Source: CBDEGR01 sp965237895 (GTDB taxonomy: Bacteria > Acidobacteriota > Terriglobia > UBA7540 > JAPUME01). Taken from it: DNA of 64,000 nucleotides. The stretch covers positions 744,001 through 808,000 of the forward strand of contig CBDEGR010000002.1 of NCBI GenBank assembly GCA_965237895.1, given 5' to 3'. This document shows, in pieces, positions 12,200 to 19,860 of this stretch. Each line of letters starts with the position of its first letter. Positions within the stretch are counted from its first letter, which is position 1. Made by a program: the position numbers and the translations under genes. Below the pieces are notes generated by a model that was not told the origin of the DNA, searched no databases, and saw nothing but the letters and a program-made list of their open reading frames with translations.

Positions 12200-12257
12200 C
12201 CTGGGGAGTGAAGATTGACCTGGGGAGTGAAAATTGCCCCGGGGAGTGAAAATTGAT
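12182..12257 (+). repeat. Four tandem 19-bp units carrying Shine-Dalgarno-like cores
   Basis: Units at 12182-12200, 12201-12219, 12220-12238 and 12239-12257. Units 1 and 2 are identical (CTGGGGAGTGAAGATTGAC); unit 3 differs at two positions and unit 4 by a few more bases. Each carries GGGGAG followed by TGA. Unit 1 encodes the last residues and stop of pdaD. Unit 4 supplies the ribosome binding site of the next gene and ends in its ATG at 12256. The array thus fills the whole pdaD-to-next-gene junction. Confidence 0.95.
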
Positions 12258-13416
12258 GGATAAGAAAAACCCCACCAGCTCGCTTCCGACTTCGACCCCC
12301 GCGGCGCCTTCCTCCACACCGGGTCCCGCACCTGACCCTGCATCTGATGAAGCTGAAATCTTTCTGACGGCGGAAGACGCCACCGAAAAAGCCGACCTTC
12401 TCTCCGTTCCCACCCGGCCCGTGAAGATCGACGAAAACAAGAGCGTCCGCGGGCTGCTCGAAAAGATGGAAGGCATCTCCTTCCAGGGGCGGAACCTGGG
12501 ACGCGCGCACCAGGTTTGGCGCGCCATGCTGAGCGAGCCGGTTATGATTATGATGGGCTTGGCCGGGGCGATGATCCCCGGCGGCATGCGCGAACTGGTC
12601 GTCTACATGATTCGGAACCGGCTGATCGATTGTGTGGTCGCCACCGGCGCGAATTTCTTCCACGACATTCACGAATCGCTGGGACGTTACCACTATCAGA
12701 GCAGTCCGGAAGCGGATGACGTACTGTTGCGGGACAATATGGTTGATCGCATGTACGACACGCTGCTCGACGAAGAAGAGTTCCGTGAACAGGATTCCTG
12801 GATTGGGCATTTTGCCGAGACGCTCGACGCCTCGCGGGCCTACACGACGCGCGAATTCCTCAATCTACTGGGCAAGGAGGCGGCAAAGATTTCCAAAGTG
12901 GACGGCATTGTGACCGCCGCGGCCAAGGCGGGCATACCGCTGTTTTGTCCTGCCATTGGGGATTCCTCCATCGGCATCGGCATCGCCGAGAACCGTAACC
13001 TGGGAAAGAACCGGCTGATGTTTGACGTCATCGGCGACGTGGTGGAGACCTGTTACTTGGCGGGGGGTTCGCCGGTCTCCGGCGTTATCTATTTCGGCGG
13101 CGGCACGCCGAAGAATTTTATTCAGCAGAGCGAGGTCACGGCCACCTTTGAGCATGAAGCCAAGGGCGGGCACAAGTACGCGCTGCAGATCATTACCGAC
13201 TCGCCTCACTGGGGCGGGCTTTCCGGCTGCACGTTCGAAGAGGCCCAGAGTTGGGGCAAGATTCAGGATGGGGGCCAAATGGTGACGGTCCACTGCGACA
13301 CCACCATTGCCATGCCGATGCTGGTGACGGCGCTCTCCGAGGATGAAGAGTTGATCCGCAACCGCAAGAAGCCCACGTTCGAGATGGGCCGGGAATTGAA
13401 ATTCTGCTTCGACTGA
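12256..13416 (+). CDS. Deoxyhypusine-synthase-like aminotransferring enzyme (homospermidine synthase-like)
   Basis: Member of the deoxyhypusine synthase family, NAD-dependent enzymes that transfer an aminobutyl group through a lysine imine. The catalytic lysine is Lys335 in AQSWGKIQDGG, matching the SWGKI motif of eukaryotic DHS. MGLAGAMIPGGMRELVV and VIYFGGGTPKNFIQQSE are further family blocks. A Pro/Thr/Ser-rich 35-residue N-terminal extension is unusual and probably disordered. Bacteria lack hypusine, and bacterial homologues generally make homospermidine or related polyamines. Placement between arginine decarboxylase and agmatinase supports that role; the exact substrate is inference. Start ATG 12256 has GGGGAG ten bases upstream. 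Confidence 0.88.
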   Translation: MDKKNPTSSLPTSTPAAPSSTPGPAPDPASDEAEIFLTAEDATEKADLLSVPTRPVKIDENKSVRGLLEKMEGISFQGRNLGRAHQVWRAMLSEPVMIMMGLAGAMIPGGMRELVVYMIRNRLIDCVVATGANFFHDIHESLGRYHYQSSPEADDVLLRDNMVDRMYDTLLDEEEFREQDSWIGHFAETLDASRAYTTREFLNLLGKEAAKISKVDGIVTAAAKAGIPLFCPAIGDSSIGIGIAENRNLGKNRLMFDVIGDVVETCYLAGGSPVSGVIYFGGGTPKNFIQQSEVTATFEHEAKGGHKYALQIITDSPHWGGLSGCTFEEAQSWGKIQDGGQMVTVHCDTTIAMPMLVTALSEDEELIRNRKKPTFEMGRELKFCFD

Positions 13417-13467
13417 CATTCCATCGCCGGTCCCTCGAAGGCAGACAGGCAAAGGGTTCACCTCATT

Positions 13468-14358
13468 ATGCTCAGCGGTTATCCCGCCCGATGCCCGGAA
13501 ACGTTTGCCGGGCTGCCGCCGGCTCAATCCGATTACCAGACTTCACCCATCGTCATCTGGCCGATTCCTCTCGACCGCACCACTTCCTATAAAGCCGGAA
13601 CGCGCTACGGGCCGCGCGCCCTGCTGGAAGCCTCGCGCAACATGGAGACCTTTGACGAAGAAATTTGGGCGGAAGTCTGCGAGCGCGGTATTGCGACGCT
13701 GCCGGAGATGGAGACCGAAGAGGGCAGCCTCAACCAGGTGATGGCCAACATCCGCACCGTGGCCGGGCAACTGGCGAGGGAGGGAAAATTCACCGTAGCG
13801 CTCGGCGGCGAGCACTCGCTGACCGGGCCGATCGTCTCCGCCTTTGCGAAAAAGTTTTCGGATTTGACGGTGCTGCAAATCGACGCTCACGCCGACCTAC
13901 GCGAAGCCTATCAGCAGAAGCCGCACAGTCACGCCTCTGTCATGCGCCGCGTGGTGGAGATTTGCCCGGCCGTGCAAGTCGGCATCCGCAGCCTTTCCCA
14001 GGAGGAGGCGGATGTTCTGGATCAACTGCCGACGAAAATCTTCTGGGCCAAGGACCTACGCTCGCGTCCCGCCGCCGAGTGGGCCGAGGAGATCGTCAAG
14101 GATTTGAGCGACCATGTCTACATGACGATCGATCTTGACGGCTTCGACCCGGCCTACCTACCCGCCACGGGAACGCCCGAACCGGGCGGGCTCGACTGGT
14201 ATCAGGTGACCGACCTGGTGCGTGCCGTGGCCGCGAAGAAGAAGATTGTATCGATGGACGTCGTCGAACTCCTGCCTCAGCCCGGCCATCATGCCTCGGA
14301 CTTCCTCGCCGCCAAGCTCATCTATAAGTGCCTGGGGACCATCTTCGGCCGAAGGTAG
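13468..14358 (+). CDS. speB: Agmatinase
   Basis: Hydrolyses agmatine to putrescine and urea; ureohydrolase (arginase) fold with a binuclear Mn centre. All metal-ligand motifs are present: GGEHSLTGP, QIDAHADLREAY and TIDLDGFDPAYLPATGTPEPGG. SHASVMRRV between them matches the family. The 296-residue length is normal. With pdaD and the DHS-like gene it forms a complete arginine to agmatine to putrescine to higher-polyamine route. Arginase cannot be strictly excluded by motif alone, but the neighbouring arginine decarboxylase makes agmatinase the better call. Confidence 0.92.
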   Translation: MLSGYPARCPETFAGLPPAQSDYQTSPIVIWPIPLDRTTSYKAGTRYGPRALLEASRNMETFDEEIWAEVCERGIATLPEMETEEGSLNQVMANIRTVAGQLAREGKFTVALGGEHSLTGPIVSAFAKKFSDLTVLQIDAHADLREAYQQKPHSHASVMRRVVEICPAVQVGIRSLSQEEADVLDQLPTKIFWAKDLRSRPAAEWAEEIVKDLSDHVYMTIDLDGFDPAYLPATGTPEPGGLDWYQVTDLVRAVAAKKKIVSMDVVELLPQPGHHASDFLAAKLIYKCLGTIFGRR

Positions 14359-14471
14359 ATTGGATCCTACGCGGTTGCCTCCCAGGATTGATCCTGCCGG
14401 CTGTCGCGTCCTTTCTCCCTGGGCGCGGGAAACTAATGCTTTTGACTGAAAAGTATTTCGAACGGAGGTCT

Positions 14472-16376
14472 ATGAGTACTCCTTCCCGGCGGTTTCGATT
14501 CAAAGTAAAGTCAGGGTTCAAGCTCCCATCCAAAAGGTTTCTTCCCGCTCTCCTGCTGGCGGGCTTTCTTCCTCTCTTCTTCCCCCTTCAGGCCGGCCCT
14601 CTGGGGCGAAAAAATTCCGGATTTTCCGCCGACCGTTACTTGGCGGACGTGCAGAAGCTTTCCGGCGAAGAATTTCAAGGCCGAGGAAACGGAACGGCGG
14701 AGTTGAACGCGGCGGCCCGGTTTCTGGCCCGGCGGTTCCGCAAAATCGGCCTCAAGCCGTTGCCAGCCGGCGGCGACTATCTGCAACGTTTCCTCATCAC
14801 CACCAGCGCCAAGCAAGGAAAAGGAAACACGCTCCACCTCACCGGCGCTGGTGGGACTTTGCGGTTCGAACCGAAAAAGGATTTCCGGCCCCTTAGTTTT
14901 TCCTCGAACGGCGAGGCGGAAGGCGGCGTGGTCTTCGCCGGGTACGGCATCACGGCTGACGAGTACGGCTATGACGACTACCAAGGGTTGGATGTGGAGG
15001 GGAAGTTCGTCATCGTTCTCCTCCACGAGCCGCAAGAGCACGACGAAGACGGAGTTTTTCAGGGCCGTCAATTCACGGCCCACAGCCGGGCCGTCCACAA
15101 GGCCATCAACGCTAAGAATCGCGGAGCCGCCGGATTGATTCTGGTTTCCGACGTCGGCAATCATTCCCCCCACAGCGGCGGGCTCTTACGCTTCGGGACG
15201 TTTTCCGGTCCGCCGGCCGTCGGAATTCCGGCGATTCAATTGCGAATCGACGTCGTGGAGAGATGGTTCAAGGCCGCGGGCAGGTCCGAGACGGTCCAAA
15301 GTCTCCGCGAGGCCATCGACCGCGACCTCGAAACCCGCTCCTTTTCTCTTGGGGACGAACTTCGGGTTGCTCTGGAGACGGAGGTGGAGCAGATTTGCCG
15401 GGAAGTGGCGAACATCGTTGGGTACTTGCCGGGCTGGGACCCGCGCCGCAAGGAAGAATACATCGTGATCGGCGCCCACTACGATCATCTGGGGATGGGT
15501 GGGAACATGTCGCTTGCCGGCCCCGGAACACGCGAGGTCCATTACGGAGCCGACGACAATGCCTCGGGAACGAGCGGCTTGCTGGAGCTGGCGCGACGCT
15601 TTGCGGGGGAGAAGAGGCGATGGGCGCGGTCGGTGATCTTCGTGGCCTTTGCGGCCGAGGAGTTGGGAATTCTCGGTTCGAACTACTACACGTCGAACCC
15701 CCCGGCGCCGCTCAAGAAGACCGTGGCCATGCTCAACATGGACATGATCGGGCGCGTAAAAAAGGGGCGGCTCTATGTGGGCGGGACCGGCAGTGCGTCC
15801 GAGTTTCGCTCTCTTCTGGAGGATGCGAACCGGGAGGTGGGCCTCGATCTGAAGTTTTCCATCTCCGCTTACGGCGCCAGCGACCACACCTCCTTTGCGG
15901 TGAAGGGCATTCCGGTGCTCTTCTTTTTCTCGGGTCTCCATCGCGACTACCATCGCCCGTCCGATACCTGGGAGAAGATCGACGCCCAGCAGAGCGTCCG
16001 CGTGCTGGACTTGGTCTATCGCGTGGCCGGAACATTGAACCGTCGGCAGGAGCGGCCGCGGTTCGTCCGCGCCGCAGAGCCTTCGCATGCGTCGCCAGGA
16101 AGCGGTGGCGGTTATGGACCATATTTCGGGTCGGTGCCGGACTTCGGCGAGGTTGAAAGCGGCGTCCGATTCGCCGACATCCGCGACGGTAGCCCGGCGG
16201 AGAAAGCCGGATTTCGTGCCGGGGACGTGCTGGTGGAGTTCGACGGAAAGAAGATTGAAAACCTGTACGATTTTACCTACGCACTGCGCGCCTGCAAGCC
16301 GGGAGATCGGGTTCGGGTCATGGTCCGGCGCGGCGAAGAGACGGTTACGGCCCAGGTTACGCTCGCAGTCCGTTGA
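14472..16376 (+). CDS. Secreted M28 family metallopeptidase with PA and PDZ domains
   Basis: Extracytoplasmic Zn-aminopeptidase. The ATG at 14472 is preceded by CGGAGG and begins a signal peptide (FLPALLLAGFLPLFFPLQA). Next comes a PA-type insert (VFAGYGITADEYGYDDYQ), then the M28 core with Zn ligands in GAHYDHLG, GADDNASGTSG, FAAEELGILGSNYY, MLNMDMIGR and the final His in HRDYHRPSDTWEKID. The last 90 residues form a PDZ domain (DIRDGSPAEKAGFRAGDVLVE). The frame is open further upstream, but that part overlaps speB and lacks a signal peptide. About 634 residues, typical for M28-PDZ proteins. Confidence 0.92.
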   Translation: MSTPSRRFRFKVKSGFKLPSKRFLPALLLAGFLPLFFPLQAGPLGRKNSGFSADRYLADVQKLSGEEFQGRGNGTAELNAAARFLARRFRKIGLKPLPAGGDYLQRFLITTSAKQGKGNTLHLTGAGGTLRFEPKKDFRPLSFSSNGEAEGGVVFAGYGITADEYGYDDYQGLDVEGKFVIVLLHEPQEHDEDGVFQGRQFTAHSRAVHKAINAKNRGAAGLILVSDVGNHSPHSGGLLRFGTFSGPPAVGIPAIQLRIDVVERWFKAAGRSETVQSLREAIDRDLETRSFSLGDELRVALETEVEQICREVANIVGYLPGWDPRRKEEYIVIGAHYDHLGMGGNMSLAGPGTREVHYGADDNASGTSGLLELARRFAGEKRRWARSVIFVAFAAEELGILGSNYYTSNPPAPLKKTVAMLNMDMIGRVKKGRLYVGGTGSASEFRSLLEDANREVGLDLKFSISAYGASDHTSFAVKGIPVLFFFSGLHRDYHRPSDTWEKIDAQQSVRVLDLVYRVAGTLNRRQERPRFVRAAEPSHASPGSGGGYGPYFGSVPDFGEVESGVRFADIRDGSPAEKAGFRAGDVLVEFDGKKIENLYDFTYALRACKPGDRVRVMVRRGEETVTAQVTLAVR

Positions 16377-16595
16377 TCGCGCGCCGGGAGTTCTATTTCT
16401 ATTTTGAATCCGAGCCCCGGTGCTGGTACTCCCATCGAGGTGCCGGTATTCTTGGCCGGCAGCAGCGGCGGCGGTTCGGGGGTCGCCGATATTTCAGATG
16501 GGGAGAACATCAGGGCCCTGCTTGCGCATTATACAGTATTGAAACGTTCCTTCTTGAGGTTGGGGGGAATCGGAAGCCGGGAGTAAGCGCGAAGA

Positions 16596-17407
16596 ATGAA
16601 TCCCTTGCGAAAACTGAGCAGTTGGCTCGGCATGCAACCCGGCGAAGAGCGGGTCGGGTTCGCTCTGTTTCTCTACCTGTTCGGAGTGATTACTTGCTAT
16701 TTGATGTTGAAGCCGGCGCGAGACGGTTTGTTCATTTCGCAATATGGTTCGGAGAATTTGCCGGTCGTGATGATTGCGACATCTCTCGCCGCCGCACTCA
16801 CCGTTTCCGCTTACCTGTACCTGCTGCGACACTTTACCTTGGTGGGATTGACGTACCTTACTCTGGGTTTTTTTCGTCCAATGTTCTCATTTTTTGGCAA
16901 TTATCGAACTATCGCTTCGAATGGGTCAATTTTGCCTTTTATGTTTGGACGGGAGTATTCGGAGTCATTGCTCCCATGCAGGTTTGGTCGCTGGCGAATC
17001 GTCTTCTGACGACCCGGCAGGCAAAACGGCTCTTCGGTGTGATCGGAGCCGGGGGTATATTAGGCGGCAGCACCGGAGGATTCATCGCCTATAACCTGGC
17101 GAAATCGCGCGGCCCCGAATTTATTGAATTTCTCCTTCTTGCCGTGGCCGGAGGGCTGATGGTTTGTATGCTCCTGGTTTTGTTGGCCACCTTAGCCCGT
17201 CGGGAGCAGGCAGAATCGATGGTGGCGACAGAACAACCCAAGGAGACGGCCCGCCCGGGTTTTTTTCAGAGTATCCGCTGGATCCGTGCATCGCGTTATT
17301 TGTTGTTGATTACCGGTTTGATTATTTTCTCGCGCGTCACCTCGTATTCGGCAAGAACGGAGGCGACGGTCCCGGATAGGTTTTCCATGACGGTTCCTTT
17401 TCACTGA
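16596..17407 (+). pseudogene. Nucleotide-transporter/MFS-like membrane protein, frameshifted and truncated
   Basis: The first 90 residues (start ATG 16596) have two or three membrane spans and the block LMLKPARDGLFISQYG. After a T7 run at 16868-16874 the homologous reading continues in another frame (VLIFWQLSNYRFEWVNFAFYV, then WSLANRLLTTRQAKRLFG and GAGGILGGSTGGFIAY). That series resembles the NTT (ATP/ADP-translocase-like) group of MFS transporters. Restoring one T (8 instead of 7) joins the frames exactly. The protein then stops at about 270 residues, where relatives have around 400 or more and 11-12 spans, so the 3' half is also missing. Most likely non-functional. Confidence 0.7.
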
Positions 17408-17472
17408 GGTACGTGCTTGAAGTATGATACGGATGCAGACTATTTTACGTTATCCGCCGGGATATTTCGTTC

Positions 17473-18594
17473 ATGAAGTTCACCCCCCAGACAATTAAAA
17501 CCGCTGCGGGATTCGTCACCCTTACGGCTTTGATTTTTCTCGCCTTCCCATTCGGGCGGACCAGCCTCAAGGCCCAAGGCGTGGGGAGCGCCGGGCCGAA
17601 GGTGCAGGGCGCGAAAGGAGACCCTCTGCGCGACCCGAGAGAAACGCATCTTCGCAACCTTCGCCAACTGACGTTCGGGGGAACCAACGCGGAAGCCTAC
17701 TTCAGCTTTGACGGGCTGCGGTTGGTCTTTCAGGCCACACGGGAGGGCTTCGGTTGCGATCAGATCTTCGTCATGGACCTTGGGGAACCCGAGCCGAAAC
17801 TTGTTTCAACCGGCAAGGGCCGCACCACCTGCGGCTACTTTTTCCCTGACGGTGAGCACGTCCTCTACGTTTCGACGCACTTGTCCGGCGACGACTGCCC
17901 GCCCCGTCCAGACTATTCGCGCGGGTACGTCTGGCCCGTCTATCCCAGCTACCAAATTTTCCGGGCTGCGGTGGAAGGCGGCAGTGTGGAACCGTTGACC
18001 CACGCCGCAGGGTACAACGCCGAAGCGACGCTCTCACCCGACGGCACACGGATGGTCTTCACCTCGACCCGGGACGGCGACCTGGACCTCTATGAAATGG
18101 ATCTTGCATCCCGCCAGGTCTCGCGGCTTACCGATGAAGTCGGCTACGACGGCGGGGCGTTCTATTCGCCCGATGGAGAATGGATCGTCTATCGTGCCCA
18201 TCATCCGACATCTCCTCGGGACCGAAAGCACTACCGGGATTTGCTGGCGGCGAACCTGGTGGAGCCGATGCAGATGGAATTGTTCGTTATGCGAGCGGAC
18301 GGCTCCGGGCGGCGGCAGATCACCCGTCTCGGCAAGGCCAACTTCGCTCCCTTCTGGCTGCCGGACGGGAAACGCGTTATCTTTTCTTCGAACTTCGAAT
18401 CGGAATCCCCGCGCCAATTCGAACTCTACAAGGTCGGGCTCGACGGCGGCACCCCCGAGCGCATCACCTTCACGGGCGGCTTCAATTCTTTTCCTATGTT
18501 GTCCCCCGACGGGCGGAGGCTGGTCTTCAGCTCGAACCGCAACGCCCGCAGCCCGCGGGAGATCAACGTATTCGTCGCCGACTGGGTTCCGTGA
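17473..18594 (+). CDS. Secreted TolB-like PD40 beta-propeller protein
   Basis: Signal peptide at residues 1-36 (TLTALIFLAFPFGRTSLKAQG). Six PD40/WD40-like blades follow, each with an x-x-S-x-D-G core: AYFSFDGLRLVFQA, YFFPDGEHVLYVS, TLSPDGTRMVFTS, FYSPDGEWIVYRA, FWLPDGKRVIFSS and MLSPDGRRLVFSS. No protease or peptidoglycan-binding domain is attached, so it is propeller only (373 residues). Such proteins usually act as periplasmic binding scaffolds; the partner is unknown. The gene follows the truncated transporter and may share its history, but its own frame is intact. Confidence 0.82.
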   Translation: MKFTPQTIKTAAGFVTLTALIFLAFPFGRTSLKAQGVGSAGPKVQGAKGDPLRDPRETHLRNLRQLTFGGTNAEAYFSFDGLRLVFQATREGFGCDQIFVMDLGEPEPKLVSTGKGRTTCGYFFPDGEHVLYVSTHLSGDDCPPRPDYSRGYVWPVYPSYQIFRAAVEGGSVEPLTHAAGYNAEATLSPDGTRMVFTSTRDGDLDLYEMDLASRQVSRLTDEVGYDGGAFYSPDGEWIVYRAHHPTSPRDRKHYRDLLAANLVEPMQMELFVMRADGSGRRQITRLGKANFAPFWLPDGKRVIFSSNFESESPRQFELYKVGLDGGTPERITFTGGFNSFPMLSPDGRRLVFSSNRNARSPREINVFVADWVP

Positions 18595-18666
18595 TCCATG
18601 TTTGATTTCTGCGGTGATTCTGGTGCGGGCTTGGGGCGGAGATATCGAAATCGGTTAAGAAAAACT

Positions 18667-19477
18667 TCAGCGTGCCCAGCCGGGCAATCCGCCGCTGCGG
18701 CGCAGTTTTTCCTGCGCCTGTGCCAAGCTGATTTTTGCGGCGTTCCGTTGGCGGTTGACCTCGAGCATTCTCTCTTCCAGGTCCCCGGCCAGCGCGAGAT
18801 AGAAATAATCGAACGGGTAATTCGGGTGCGGGGAATACTGAAGTCTCCGCATGCGGGCAAGGTCCAGCCCCTCTTCCAGGTGGCGGAGTTCTTTGGTGAG
18901 CGCGGCGATTTCTGCCCAGTAGGAAGCGAACCGCCTCCTGCTCGGCTTCCTCTGCGGCCCAGATTGCCGCCTGCCGTTCCTTCGTCTTCCACGCCTCATC
19001 CAGCTTGGTGTGCATCGGCGAATGGTGCGGCAGCGGCCGGAACCAGCCCGGCAGGGCTCGGTGGCGACGGCCCTCTTCCCGTAGGGCTTCATGTTCTTCG
19101 GCGGCATCTTTCTTGAGTTGTTCGATCCCGTCCCGCAGTTCATGAATTTCAAGCGGCAGGACGGCGTCGCCGGGCGGCAGCTCCACCGCAACGCCCAGAA
19201 AATCCTCCGGTGTAAGGTCGAACCGCAGACGAAGCAGGCGTACCAGTTGCGCTTTCCGCCAGGCAATCTCTTTGTTGTAACGGGTGTCGATTTCGCGGGC
19301 GCGCAACCGTCAGTAGATTTCTCCCGTCATCGGGATCGGCGGAGCAGGCTTCGGGGCGGAGAAGATGTCCGAGGCGGGCGCGAAGGGCTGGATTTCCCCC
19401 TGCCCTCAGTTGCTCCAGGCAAGAGAGGGCAAAGCGCTGATTCCCAGGATAATGGCCACGGCAGCCCGCAGGTGCAT
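18667..19477 (-). pseudogene. Decayed secreted helical protein (two in-frame TGA codons and a frameshift)
   Basis: Reading from the ATG at 19477 gives a clean signal peptide (MHLRAAVAIILGISALPSLA). A TGA follows at 19408-19406, a Pro-rich linker, then a second TGA at 19312-19310. Beyond it is a charged helical stretch (REIDTRYNKEIAWRKAQLVR) open to about 18930. There the reading must move to another frame to continue as WAEIAALTKELRHLEEGLDL, ending at 18667. All pieces before the shift are in one frame, so this is one former gene of about 270 codons. The protein is unrecognised; coiled-coil-like helices suggest an extracytoplasmic structural or sensor protein. It is convergent to the PD40 gene. 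Confidence 0.6.
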
Positions 19478-19556
19478 ACCCTTGGTAAGATGCCGGCTTA
19501 GGTCTTCGGGATAGCCGCTTGCCGGTTTTTGCAGCCCGGCTAACTTCGTGTTGTGA

Positions 19557-19850
19557 TTGAACTTCAATTCATTTCTTTACGAGGTTCGCAATGCCGCTCT
19601 ATTTTTCTTCCCTTACCACGGCTTGCCTTACCCGGCAGGCGAGACTCAAATTAGTTCAGGATCTGATGGCCGACCGGGAGGTGGCCGTGCGCCGCACACC
19701 CGCGGGCAGATTGCCGGCCGCATGCTGACCGAGATCGAAGCTCCGGATCAGCCGACGCTCGAAAAATGGTTCGGGAAGGGGAACGTCAATATCGATTGGA
19801 TGATGCGGATTGATCTTGATGCCAAGAACGGCAAGGTGAAAGAGTTTTAA
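19557..19850 (+). CDS. Hypothetical short protein, probably a gene remnant
   Basis: I do not recognise this 97-residue frame. The last 40 residues (PTLEKWFGKGNVNIDWMMRI onward, ending GKVKEF) have normal protein composition, while the first half looks random. A second frame over 19590-19728 reads VQDLMADREVAVRRTPAG, which also looks protein-like and ends at a TGA. The region may hold a frameshifted remnant. No ribosome binding site is visible. Confidence 0.25.
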   Translation: MNFNSFLYEVRNAALFFFPYHGLPYPAGETQISSGSDGRPGGGRAPHTRGQIAGRMLTEIEAPDQPTLEKWFGKGNVNIDWMMRIDLDAKNGKVKEF

Positions 19851-19860
19851 GGTTCTTGCG

